From assembly GCA_016713905.1 (NCBI GenBank), contig JADJOE010000001.1:807001-871000 (forward strand): DNA of 64,000 nt, given 5' to 3'. Numbering within the stretch: position 1 is the first letter of the stretch; the number at the start of each line of letters is the position of its first letter. This document shows positions 21,604-30,623 of the stretch, one piece after another. The position numbers were made by a program, and so were the translations under genes. This stretch comes from Candidatus Vicinibacter proximus. GTDB lineage: Bacteria > Bacteroidota > Bacteroidia > Chitinophagales > Saprospiraceae. The notes under the pieces were generated by a model. It did no database searches and was not told the origin of the DNA. It worked only from the letters and a program-made list of their open reading frames with translations.

Positions 21604-21670
21604 TCATGCCGCTTTCGCGGTTCCTTCCCTTGAAGCACTGTCGTGCTTCATTCCGCATTGCGGAAATCGG
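21604..21670 (-). repeat. REP-like multi-hairpin element, copy 1
   Basis: Three short perfect hairpins follow each other: CCGC-TTTC-GCGG, GAAGCAC-TGTC-GTGCTTC and TTCCGC-ATT-GCGGAA. Read on the minus strand, the succession CGACAG ... AAGGAACC ... GCGAAAGCGGC matches the element at 48841-48940, which carries an extra GC-rich hairpin inside. It resembles a palindromic intergenic repeat family. Confidence 0.5.
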
Positions 21671-21800
21671 TCAGTCATCCAGCACCATAGAATCCTCTAT
21701 GATTTGTCAAAACCAACCCACAATCTTTCGATGTTCATTCACTTAATGAACTGCCGTTCATTACTTTGATGGTAATCAAAGATCGTTCATTCATGGGAGT

Positions 21801-21848
21801 ACTTGTCTTTATTGGTCTTTTGCCTTTCATTACGAAACCCTAATGCAT
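21801..21848 (+). repeat. 48-bp dispersed repeat, copy 2
   Basis: Same 48-base element as 15388-15435 (about 41 of 48 identical), again intergenic and on the same strand. Confidence 0.6.
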
Positions 21849-22109
21849 TATATGGGTTAAATCAGTTTTAGCTAAAATGAAAAAGGCCGATCTGAATTTC
21901 TCATTTGAAAATTATGTAAGGTATAAGAATCTATTTAATCCTCATAAACTTTACCTGACCAGAAAAAATTTAGGAGAAAATCTCCTGTGTTTTCTTAAAC
22001 CTCACTTTCTGTTCATGTGGATTGATCTTTTATAAATAATCTGCTTTGATCTTTATTGGATTGTGTAAACATGCAGATTATACCTTGTAGCGAAGATCAA
22101 TTTGGCTCA

Positions 22110-23918
22110 TCAATTCACTACAAACCTATAATTTTTTATCGATTGATTTTTTGATTCAAGTTTGATGAAATAGAGACCGGGTATCAATGCCTCGATGTTT
22201 ATTTCATGAGCGGGAATTTCCGTTTTTAACAATTTTCCCTGAAGATTGTACAGAGAAATTTTGTGGTAGTGTTCCGGATTGGTGAGTACAATTTTGTTTG
22301 AATGAATTCTGATGTCGGAGTCAGAATAATTTTTTGTGTTTGTTGGAACTCCGGCGTAATCCAAATCCAGGGTAGTACTCCAATGGTTGCAAAAATTATC
22401 CGATAAATTAATTTCCACCGGAATTGTGAAAATACCCGGAGTGCCCTCTTTTACTTTTAGGGTAAGTTTAATTTCTATTTCGGAAAGAGAATCAACTGCA
22501 AACTTGGAATCTGTAATTTCAAAATAGTTATTTGCAGACTGGGCGATGATGTGTGACAAACTTTTATGCAAACCTCGATTGCGGACTTTTAAAGTGTAGG
22601 TCCAGGTATTGTTGTTGATCTGGAGGGGAGAATTGGTTGAAATAACGTCCAGCGATGCTCCTCCATAATTAGCATGTAAAAGATTCATTGGCAGTGTGCT
22701 TTCACAATTAGGTATGATGCGTGAAGCTATGGGCCAGAAGCCCTCTGAAGCCAAACCAACTTCAGGAGTGAAAGAAAATATTTTAGATTTTGAAAATTGT
22801 TCGCCATACATCCAATCGTCTGAACCACCATTCGCGTTGTACAGAATTTCAGGAGGACTTCCCGGAAGAAATTTATTAGACCGAACATACTCTTGTGCGA
22901 ATGTTTCGAAATTTTCCTTGTCTTCACATATTTCTTCCGCGTATCCCCATGGATATAAAAGTAAGTTTCCGAAGGTATGATAGTTCAATGCATTCTTGAA
23001 ATTGTGCGATTTGCAAAAATTCATGATGGCCTTTATTTCCGGCTCGGAACCGGGTGAGGATCCTCTGTAAATTTCCGAATTGCCTTCCGGTGAAGATCCG
23101 TCATCATCAAATCCCCATTGGTAAGGATAGTTTCTATTAAGATCGACGCCCACGGTTCCATTAATATTCTTCTTCCTGTTTTTTCTCCAGTTTCCACCAC
23201 CTGCCGGTCTGTTGGTTTGATTGAAAAAATAACCATCCGGATTAACTACCGGAACAAAATAAAGTTGGCGATCATTCAGCAGGCATTTTATGGAATCATT
23301 GCTTTCATAAGATTCCAGAATGTGGTACATAAAATAAATTAATTGCATCATGCCAATTGGTTCGCGTGCATGGTGTAAGGCCGTGTACAATACTTCCGGT
23401 TCGTTTTCTTCTTCATTCGGATTATCTGATATTTTCACAGAGTAAATTGGACGGTTTTCGTAAGTGCTGCCGATGGATTTTTTAACTGTGATCAAATGAG
23501 GATAATCCTGCGCCATACTGTCCAGCGTTGCATAGATTTCTTCTAAGGTTAAATATCCGCTCATCGAACCTAGTTTAAATCCTTTTGGCACGAAAGAAGG
23601 TGTTTGGGTTTCTCTATTTTCTTGCAACAGTTTTGCATAATCTGCTTTAAGGTTTTCCTCATAGTATCCTTCCATGTCAGAGATCAATATTTTTGTATGG
23701 AGCAGGTAAGGTTTTATTTTTTCAAAAGTACTTTCCGCAATTTCTGAAATGAATCCATCCTCTGAGGCATAAGTGGCTTCATGATCCAGTTCTTTAAAAA
23801 TTAAGTTGGCATTGAACTTTGGATTTATTTCAAAATACAGCCTCAGGTAATTTTGAGATTGCCCATTTAAATTTAGGCTTGTAATGAATAGAAGAATTGG
23901 AATTAGAAATTTATGCAT
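22110..23918 (-). CDS. T9SS-exported M14 zinc carboxypeptidase, paralogue
   Basis: A secreted metallocarboxypeptidase of 602 residues, paralogous to the 17515-19836 protein. Signal peptide FLIPILLFITSLNLNGQ; zinc motif H183-x-x-E186 in LHHAREPIGM; NPDGYFFN ... NWRKNRKK ... GVDLNRNYPYQWGFDD; NYHTFG for the third ligand; and FTPEVG for the catalytic Glu. It lacks the jelly-roll-like module of its paralogue; a short beta domain leads into the sorting domain (IRIHSNKIVLTNPEHYHKI to the end), which has an atypical start instead of YPNP. It faces the first M14 gene across the aldehyde dehydrogenase. Confidence 0.92.
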   Translation of the reverse strand: MHKFLIPILLFITSLNLNGQSQNYLRLYFEINPKFNANLIFKELDHEATYASEDGFISEIAESTFEKIKPYLLHTKILISDMEGYYEENLKADYAKLLQENRETQTPSFVPKGFKLGSMSGYLTLEEIYATLDSMAQDYPHLITVKKSIGSTYENRPIYSVKISDNPNEEENEPEVLYTALHHAREPIGMMQLIYFMYHILESYESNDSIKCLLNDRQLYFVPVVNPDGYFFNQTNRPAGGGNWRKNRKKNINGTVGVDLNRNYPYQWGFDDDGSSPEGNSEIYRGSSPGSEPEIKAIMNFCKSHNFKNALNYHTFGNLLLYPWGYAEEICEDKENFETFAQEYVRSNKFLPGSPPEILYNANGGSDDWMYGEQFSKSKIFSFTPEVGLASEGFWPIASRIIPNCESTLPMNLLHANYGGASLDVISTNSPLQINNNTWTYTLKVRNRGLHKSLSHIIAQSANNYFEITDSKFAVDSLSEIEIKLTLKVKEGTPGIFTIPVEINLSDNFCNHWSTTLDLDYAGVPTNTKNYSDSDIRIHSNKIVLTNPEHYHKISLYNLQGKLLKTEIPAHEINIEALIPGLYFIKLESKNQSIKNYRFVVN

Positions 23919-23939
23919 GAGGGTAAAGGTAAGGAATTC

Positions 23940-24047
23940 AACTCACCCCAACCCCTCTCTTAAAAGAGAGGGGCTAAATAATTTTTGTTTGGGAAACTAG
24001 CTCAGCTCACCCCAACCCTTCTCTTAAAAGAGAGGGGTTGGGGTGAG
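23940..24047. repeat. Inverted-repeat element with long hairpin
   Basis: 24006-24047 is a 42-base near-perfect palindrome: arms of 20 bases (CTCACCCCAACCC ... / ... GGGTTGGGGTGAG) around an AA loop, one mismatch. A second copy of the left arm and loop at 23940-23973 (ACTCACCCCAACCCCTCTC ... GAGAGGGG) forms its own shorter hairpin. The pair lies between two minus-strand genes and could act as a terminator for the upstream glycosyltransferase, but the tandem design is that of a mobile palindromic repeat. Confidence 0.75.
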
Positions 24048-24058
24048 TAGCAATATGT

Positions 24059-25558
24059 TTATACTCCTTTATAGTTATGGCATTTGTACACCAGGAATTT
24101 TCTGAGCAATTTTCCTTGTTTATTTTTTAGGAGGATGGGAGGTAGTTGTTGAATTTCTTCAAAGTAGTTAAGAAGAATTTCAGGAGTGGTAGAAGAAGGG
24201 AAGGTGTCTTTAATTTGTGGTTGAGAATCTATGTACAGGGCGGATTTTGATTTCAATGATGAAAGGTCATTGTCAATGACAGAATATTGTAGTCCGTTTT
24301 TTCCTAGGATGTTGGAAGAATATATTTTTTTGTCGAGGTAGTAGTTGAGAATGGCCGTGGTTTTGTAACCATCATCTGAAAAGATGAAGGCATCTTTATG
24401 TTGATCTGAAATTATTTTTACTTCCTGGCTCAATTTTTCCCAACCCCACCAGGTATCGTCAGATTTAACGGGGACGGGATAAAAGATGATTTCTATGGCC
24501 ACTGCAAGATGGAGGAAAACACTGATGATGGTTTGATATTTAAGTTGATTTATGCTCATAAACCTGCTTACAAGTATGATGCCGGAGATGTATGCCGGGA
24601 ACATCCAATTCAGTTTTACCCAATACAACAAGGAAATCGCTGTGAAGAAAAAAAGGACGGGCAAAGTAAAGCACCATAAAAACAAATTATGATGGTTTGG
24701 TAATTTTCTTTTTAGGAGAGTCTTTTTAGTCAAGCGATAGATCAGCCACCAGATAAGAGCAAAAAGTATTGGCAACAATAATGCAGCTTGTGTTGCCAAA
24801 CTTCCAAAAAAATAATTCCATTTTGGTTGTATGCTCATGATTGCAGAAGCACGGTCATTGGATTGAAACCGGAAGGACATCCAGTCGTGTTGTACATTCC
24901 AAATAATGACAGGAGCAATGAAAACTATCCAGACTAGAAAAGCGAGTATAAATTTATAGGAAATGAGATATGGTCTGTATTTCTGAGACAGCAATAAAAA
25001 CAAGATCAGTCCTGCGGGCAGCATGAGCGCTGTGTATTTGCTGTCAAAGGCTAGTCCCATCGCCATTCCTCCAAGCAACCAATAAATCGTCTTGTCTTCG
25101 AAGATGGCATGATAGAAGAATAGAATTGTAAGAGTCCAAAAAAATATAAGCGGCACATCAGGAGTGGTATTGATCATCAACACTGTGAGCATAAGTGTTG
25201 AGGCAAATAGTATGACTGACTTTCCGACTACCAGGTTGGAATTGAATTTTTGGCTTAGCTTGAAGAATAGGAAAAGAGAGGCACATCCCATAATGAAGTC
25301 TGTGCATTTTATAGACCATACGGAATGGCCAAGCAAGTAGGTAAATCCTCGAAGCATGTATGCAACAGCAGGGGGGTGGTCAAAGTAGGATAAATCCAAA
25401 TGCTCACTGTAAAAGAAATAATAGGCATCCTGAGGCATTAATCCCATGGTGCATACGATGATCGCACGGAGCAGGAAGATGATGAACAGGAGCCAGAGGA
25501 TCCAAACGGAACTTCCGTTAAAAAGGAAATATTTACTTATAAACTGCTTCAAGCTCAA
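24059..25558 (-). CDS. GT39-type membrane glycosyltransferase (ArnT/PMT-like)
   Basis: A polytopic inner-membrane glycosyltransferase of 499 residues (GT-C fold). The first periplasmic loop after helix 1 contains QDAYYFFYSEHLDLSYFDHPP with the catalytic-type acidic residue Asp44; the DHPP motif is typical of the bacterial GT39 group that transfers sugars from a polyprenyl-phosphate carrier to lipid or protein. About 11-13 hydrophobic segments follow, then a soluble C-terminal domain (from about residue 370). The acceptor is unknown. It stands alone, with palindromic repeats on its 3' side. Confidence 0.88.
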   Translation of the reverse strand: MSLKQFISKYFLFNGSSVWILWLLFIIFLLRAIIVCTMGLMPQDAYYFFYSEHLDLSYFDHPPAVAYMLRGFTYLLGHSVWSIKCTDFIMGCASLFLFFKLSQKFNSNLVVGKSVILFASTLMLTVLMINTTPDVPLIFFWTLTILFFYHAIFEDKTIYWLLGGMAMGLAFDSKYTALMLPAGLILFLLLSQKYRPYLISYKFILAFLVWIVFIAPVIIWNVQHDWMSFRFQSNDRASAIMSIQPKWNYFFGSLATQAALLLPILFALIWWLIYRLTKKTLLKRKLPNHHNLFLWCFTLPVLFFFTAISLLYWVKLNWMFPAYISGIILVSRFMSINQLKYQTIISVFLHLAVAIEIIFYPVPVKSDDTWWGWEKLSQEVKIISDQHKDAFIFSDDGYKTTAILNYYLDKKIYSSNILGKNGLQYSVIDNDLSSLKSKSALYIDSQPQIKDTFPSSTTPEILLNYFEEIQQLPPILLKNKQGKLLRKFLVYKCHNYKGV

Positions 25559-25985
25559 CTTTCAAATGATGGGTGAAGCTATGGATAAAAACTGAAATCT
25601 TGAAAATTGTCAACAAGGAAAAATACATCTATGGAATGCAATGTGTTAAATTTTTGAAGGCTAAAAAACGTACCCATTTAATCCACAGCTTATATTTTCA
25701 TAATGATCTAAATTTATTTTTCATAGAAGTGTTAAAATATTTGGAAATTTATTTTTTTGATTTATATTTGAATTCCAGAATTAAGTATTTGCTGAGGCAT
25801 GCCAGCTTTTACGATGAGTTAAAACACCGGACATCAGTTAACATTTGTGCGCTGAAAAAACATGAACTGTGGATTTGTGATCCGCTACCCTACTGCTGAG
25901 AAGCGCTCCCGATAATGCTTCACTATGTGTATCGTTCAGATTATCCTAAAAATTTTCCTGTGCTACAGGAAGAAGATATACTATT
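25559..25985. other. Intergenic region upstream of decayed cassette 1
   Basis: A 427-base gap. An open frame at 25573-25899 (108 codons, no family features, Lys/Leu/Tyr-rich composition typical of translated AT-rich spacer) is not supported. If gene A1 has lost its 5' half, this is where the beta-helix part would have been; I see no trace of it. Confidence 0.5.
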
Positions 25986-27035
25986 ATGAAAACAATTCAA
26001 AAAAGTAATAAGCTATTCAAAAAAAAATGCAATTTTCACTCAAACGAAAAGAAGGGTTTTGAACATGATGTTTGTGATTATGCGGATGAATTATTGCCCT
26101 TGGTTAATGGGGAAATTACCTATACTGCTTTCCAGAATGAGCACCGATGGGTAGACAGGTTTCAAGTTTATCATTTACTAACTGAAGCCAATTGTCAGAA
26201 TCTCAGTAATTCTGTACAACTGTTTATGGATCAGATTACCAATTCAGAAATTGGAAAATTAGTGCTTGTAGAGAGTGGTCTGAATTCATTGGCAATTGAA
26301 GCTAATGATCCGAATCAGTTGCTCCTTGACTCTCTTCACATCCTACAAGATATTTTGATCGATCAGCTGAATGCCATGTCAGTAATGAACTGGTTTAGTT
26401 GGGACACCATTATTGTTGTGGACCTGACCGACCAAATAAACTCCATACAGCTACTTTTGGATTCCCTGATGGAGATTAATACGGAAGTCAGAAATGGATT
26501 GCTGGAGGATCTGATTGATTTCAATTTAAATATATGTGTCAGCACCGCCATCGCAACACAATTGAAGTTTGTCAATGACCTGCAGATTCGTTCCATGATG
26601 GACCTTGATTTTGAAATGACAGAGACAGAAGAAAGTGAGCTGTACAATATTGCCATATTGTGCCCGGATGAGGGTGGTTATGCCACTTTAAAAGCCAGAG
26701 GGCTGCTGCATCAAATGGGTTATAATCAAGTGTTTGATGACAGGCCATGTCATGAAAGCACAATTCAACCGATCATATTGAAGTTGCCGACTGAGAAGTT
26801 AATTGTCCTGCCTAATCCGGTTTATGAAAATGTATGGATCAGCACTTTATCTGGTCAGGCAATGATGGATTTAGTGCTCTATGATCCAATCGGCAGAGAG
26901 ATATTAAAACAATCAAAGATGGAAGAAAATAATATCTATTTGGATATGTCCGGTTTTCCTTGCGGAAATTACATCTTTCAAGGTACCCTAAGCAATGGGG
27001 ACTTCGTCAGAACAAAAATAAACATCATCCGATGA
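25986..27035 (+). pseudogene. Cassette 1 gene A: N-terminally truncated A-type T9SS protein
   Basis: A 349-residue protein matching only the C-terminal half of the A-type proteins at 43903-46755 and 62591-64000. Shared features: a leucine/aspartate-rich helical domain, the hallmark LCPDEGGYATLKARGLL ... DDRPC (compare LCPYKDGNLVFWARDLY and LCPLEYGNAVYLARILK) and a T9SS sorting domain (VLPNPVYENV onward). The roughly 600-residue signal peptide plus beta-helix of its relative is missing, and the start (MKTIQKSNKLFKKK) is not a signal peptide, so it should not be exported as it stands. The stop overlaps the B1 start by four bases. Most likely a 5'-deleted gene; an intact cytoplasmic derivative is less likely. 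Confidence 0.7.
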
Positions 27036-28583
27036 GCAGAATCATAATTCAAACAAAGGTAAGGCTGAAAAGGCCTTTCCTTTGTTTTTTATTCATCGTG
27101 AATGGTCTTTGGTTACATGGCCAGCAGTACCGTTATGATTACACCTGGTTGATGTCTGATTACACCAGCAATTTGATGGTAATGAAATTTCATAAGCCGG
27201 TAGATTCAAATAATATTCGCATAGACTCTGTAAAAAAGGAAATAAGATTTCGGTTTACTAATTCCATGATCAGCAATTCTGCCGGAGAATTGGTTGCTTA
27301 CAGCAATGGCTGTTTTATCAACCATAGGGAATACGATGTGATGGAGAATGGTGGGGACATAAATCCCGGGAATGTACGGATGGAATCCTGCACCACGGCC
27401 TACAATTATTACCCTACCGCAGAGCAGAGCATGGTATTTATACCTGATCCAATGGATATCATGAAGTATTATTTGATTCATAATTCTGCCGTATTGCAAG
27501 AAAATCCTCTTAAAGTTTGGACAGATGCCTTGAGATATTCCGTCATCGATATGCGATACAATAATGGTTTAGGCAAAACAATTCCTAAGAATGTTCCTCT
27601 GATTAATGACAGTACTACTTTGGCAGATATTGCAGTGGTCAAACATTCCAACAACAAGGATTGGTGGATAGTGGTAAAGAAATTCATCAGAGGATCGTAT
27701 GATAAATTTTTATTAAGCAATGGCAACTTTCAAATTGTAAACCAACAGGAAATTGGGGATACGACCAATCATTACCAAGATGGGGGAGGAGGGACGCTTA
27801 CTTTTTCGCCAGATGGATCAAGATTAATCCGATATCATCCATATGACGATGGATTTTTTCTTGTTTGATTTTGACCGTACAACAGGGCAATTGAGCAATT
27901 ACCAACGGATAGATGTTACAGACAGTTTGGTACTGGATGGAGGGGCGTGTTTTTCCCCTTCGGGAAGGTTTTTGTATGTGGGCACTTATTGGGATTTGTA
28001 TCAATATGATCTGGAATCCACAGACATAAAAGGGAGTGAGGTACACATAGCACATTATGATGGCTATAAAACAAAAGGAATCTTGCGCGCTATGATTGGA
28101 CGGATGCAGTGGGGTCCTGACTGTAAAATCTACGTCAATTGCCGGAATAGTATGGATGCCTTGCATGTGATACATCGGCCCAATGAGAAAGGTATAGCCT
28201 GTGATTTCAGACCGCATGATTTAAAGTTGCCACAAACACATAGTGGTACTCTTCCCTATTTTCCAAATTACCGATTGGGACTTGCACCTTTATGTGATCC
28301 GGAACTTACGGTGTCTGTTAGCGAGGTTCCTGTGTTACCTGAAGTATATGTATTTCCTAATCCTGCAAGAGATAGAATACATATAAGTGTGCGGGAAGTG
28401 AGCAGTAATGCAGGGCGATTGCAGATATACAATACAGCCGGCCAAAGAATAAAGGAAAGTGCTATGGTATCGGGTATGAATGAATACGAGATAGAAGTAT
28501 CGGGATGGCAGTCAGGAATTTATTTTTATGTAATTTATCTGAATGATGGAAGAATGATGAATGGAAAATTTGTGGTGGAATAA
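27032..28583 (+). pseudogene. Cassette 1 gene B: frameshifted B-type propeller protein
   Basis: Starts at the ATG overlapping the A1 stop and has a signal peptide (RPFLCFLFIVNGLWLHGQQ). The first frame stops at 27868; the second continues from about 27850 to 28583. Homology to the other B proteins runs straight across the break (TFSPDGSRLIRYHPYDDG, then FFLFDFDRTTGQLSNYQ; compare FYSFDRCSGLLSNRQ), so one gene is split. The cause is a run of six T at 27854-27859 where five would restore the frame. Unlike B2 and B3 it has no PKD domain: FPNYRLG leads almost directly to the sorting domain (VFPNPARDRI). Either a real homopolymer mutation or a sequencing error. Confidence 0.8.
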
Positions 28584-28725
28584 ATTAGCTTCAAGTTATT
28601 GCCATTTTTAAATTATTTCCTACGCGAGATATTTCCTTGAAAAATTCTTTTTGACATGTGGAATGTTTAGATTTGTTCGAAGCATGCCAAGCAGGGGAGG
28701 ATTGGATCACAGAAAATCAATCATC

Positions 28726-29760
28726 ATGTACCATAGAATTTACACTCAGTACTTTTTACTCATCACAGGAATGTTTGCGTTTCTTTCTTTGTTTGGTCAG
28801 GAAAAGAGAGATGAGGATCTATTCAGTTATGAGGTGAGACTTGGAGCGAATATCAATTTGTACCGGGGAATACTAGGCAAAGAAAGACTTGGACATAATT
28901 TGTTCAGCGGACAGACGGGATTGCGTTTGTTTGTTTCCGGGATGATTAATTTGAAAAGTAAAAACTGGATACTGGCGTACGGCCCTACGGTCGGGATTTA
29001 CAACAAATCTCTTGGCAACAGTCAAAATCCCCTTGAGAATGATATTCAGATAGATCTGGTAAACTCATTTTCGGCAGGTGTCGGATATTCAAGGCAGGGC
29101 AGCATGAAGTATTTGCGAACGCTCGGCAACACTTCTGCCTACAATCTGCGTCACGATTTTGACCATGCGCTCATACTCAGTGGCAATTACATCCTAAACA
29201 ATCACAACAGGAATCAAAGTGTGGGTTGTATCAACATTACCGTTGCGGACAGATTTACACTCATGTATTACAATGATGGTGGTCCCGGAATTCAGAACAT
29301 AGGATCAGGGGATAATTTTGATCGCTGGTGGACAGGAGGGGGAGGAATTTTTATCCATGCCAATAAAAGAGATGGCTATGAAAATTTTATGAATTATGCC
29401 GAGCTCACTTTTGATCAATTTACCGGATATTCTCCATTGATTTATGAATTGTCTACAATTCTTGGATCCAATATTCCCAACTATGAAAAACTTGATGACG
29501 AAGTGCTCGATAAATTTTTCACTTCCAAGGCTTACAATTCCTCCGCGTACAATTTGAAAGTAGCCTGGCCAAGTATATATCCGGTGGCGCTTGATATAGG
29601 ATTAATAGGCTCTCTGGTAGAACAAAAGAAGGGAAAAAAGATGATCTACGGTGTGCAGGATTTGATCCACGCCTCTATGGGATTTGTATTGCATCCAAAC
29701 AGGGATGACACGAGATTATTTTTTGGTGCAACCTATAATGCGAGAACTTATGTTAAATAA
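28726..29760 (+). CDS. Exported protein of unknown function (possibly toxin-23-like)
   Basis: 344 residues from the ATG at 28726, which gives a clean signal peptide (YFLLITGMFAFLSLFGQ); a longer reading from 28651 only adds an unlikely leader. The mature sequence is rich in Gly, Asn and aromatics in strand-like runs (YEVRLGANINLYRG, GPTVGIYNKSLG, SVGCINITVADRFTLMYYNDGG). The pattern of a DRF/ND block followed by RWWTGGGGIF recalls proteins annotated as polymorphic toxin type 23 in Bacteroidota, but I am not sure of this; a small outer-membrane barrel is the alternative. It overlaps the next gene by 11 bases. Confidence 0.65.
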   Translation: MYHRIYTQYFLLITGMFAFLSLFGQEKRDEDLFSYEVRLGANINLYRGILGKERLGHNLFSGQTGLRLFVSGMINLKSKNWILAYGPTVGIYNKSLGNSQNPLENDIQIDLVNSFSAGVGYSRQGSMKYLRTLGNTSAYNLRHDFDHALILSGNYILNNHNRNQSVGCINITVADRFTLMYYNDGGPGIQNIGSGDNFDRWWTGGGGIFIHANKRDGYENFMNYAELTFDQFTGYSPLIYELSTILGSNIPNYEKLDDEVLDKFFTSKAYNSSAYNLKVAWPSIYPVALDIGLIGSLVEQKKGKKMIYGVQDLIHASMGFVLHPNRDDTRLFFGATYNARTYVK

Positions 29761-30532
29761 ATTTTATTTTCTACTCAGTTCAATGCTGGTTTGCTTGAAT
29801 TATTCATGTTCGATTAAAACATTTAATGAACGCGAATATGATGCAATAAATTTGCTCAAATCAAATACAGGAGATGAATACTCACCCATCAACGCCATCT
29901 TAAAAAAGAACAGCAGTCTTGAAGATGATGAGATCACCACGGTAAAAGCATGGGTTGGAGAATTCCCCGAATGTCTTATTGAAGAAGGAAATCTTAGGGT
30001 CATTTCATTGAGTTACAAACCTGAAGTATATCCTTGTCTCGCAAGTCCGGTAGGGTATCAGCGTTATCGGTTATTTGAATTGATCACCCTTCGAAACAAT
30101 CGCCTGTACTTTTTTTTATCAGAGAAGCTCAACAGTCAAAAATTGTATGAACGATCACTTATTTATTATTTCATTCCCAAAAAAGAAGACGACACTCAAG
30201 TCACAGGTAATCAATACAGTTTCAACCGTTCCATCCGGAGATACAAAGGAATGATGTCTGAGAAAATGAAATTCTCAAAAAGTAAAAAAGATGAATACAT
30301 ATTCGAATTTCAAAACAGATCCGGTGATCAGAGCCGGGAAATTCATAAAATAATTTCGCTGGCCACCAATAAGATCAGCGGAACAAAACCATTGGTGTAT
30401 GATATTACTAAAGTATTTTTTAAAAATGACACCATCAATAAAGACAGGGGCATTCCGCTTATTTATGATCCGGAAACAAGTCAGCGAATATTTAATGCTT
30501 TGAGCGGAAACAAGATGAGGAGTAAGAAGTAA
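29750..30532 (+). CDS. Lipoprotein of unknown function, coupled to preceding gene
   Basis: 260 residues from the ATG at 29750 (11-base overlap with the preceding gene). The start MLNKFYFLLSSMLVCLNYSC is a lipoprotein signal with Cys21 as the lipidated residue. No family is recognised; the mature part is mixed alpha/beta with many charged residues. The overlap makes translational coupling and a shared role with the upstream exported protein likely (for example partner or immunity protein if that is a toxin-like protein; inference only). Confidence 0.65.
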   Translation: MLNKFYFLLSSMLVCLNYSCSIKTFNEREYDAINLLKSNTGDEYSPINAILKKNSSLEDDEITTVKAWVGEFPECLIEEGNLRVISLSYKPEVYPCLASPVGYQRYRLFELITLRNNRLYFFLSEKLNSQKLYERSLIYYFIPKKEDDTQVTGNQYSFNRSIRRYKGMMSEKMKFSKSKKDEYIFEFQNRSGDQSREIHKIISLATNKISGTKPLVYDITKVFFKNDTINKDRGIPLIYDPETSQRIFNALSGNKMRSKK

Positions 30533-30534
30533 TT

Positions 30535-30562
30535 AGCAAATTAGTTAATGAGCTAATTTGCT
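30535..30562 (+). terminator. Hairpin after the lipoprotein gene, related to the GAGCTAATG repeats
   Basis: AGCAAATTAG (30535-30544) pairs with CTAATTTGCT (30553-30562). The loop TTAATGAG is the same short motif repeated in the gaps near 43270 and 48600-49230. Confidence 0.5.
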
Positions 30563-30623
30563 GATTAAATTTTAGGCTTCCTCATTAAAGTGGACAGAAA
30601 GATAAGATAGAAAAGTTTTTGGA

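Larger units (their letters stand above)
21369..22109. other. Intergenic region rich in small hairpins and dispersed repeats
   Basis: A 741-base gap between the convergent aldehyde dehydrogenase and second M14 gene. It holds an inverted pair GACTGGTT/AACCAGTC (21368-21419), a group of mini-hairpins at 21604-21670 and the second copy of a 48-bp repeat (21801-21848). An open frame at 21434-21769 has no recognisable features, is Cys/His/Pro-rich, runs over the hairpins and is judged spurious. Confidence 0.6.

Noticed and set aside
21434..21769. 111-codon open frame between the aldehyde dehydrogenase and second M14 gene
   Set aside because: Runs across several hairpins of an intergenic repeat, has odd Cys/His/Pro/Ser composition and no family features or start signals.
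25573..25899. 108-codon open frame upstream of cassette 1
   Set aside because: No recognisable motif, composition of translated AT-rich spacer, no signal or domain; not related to the missing A1 beta-helix.
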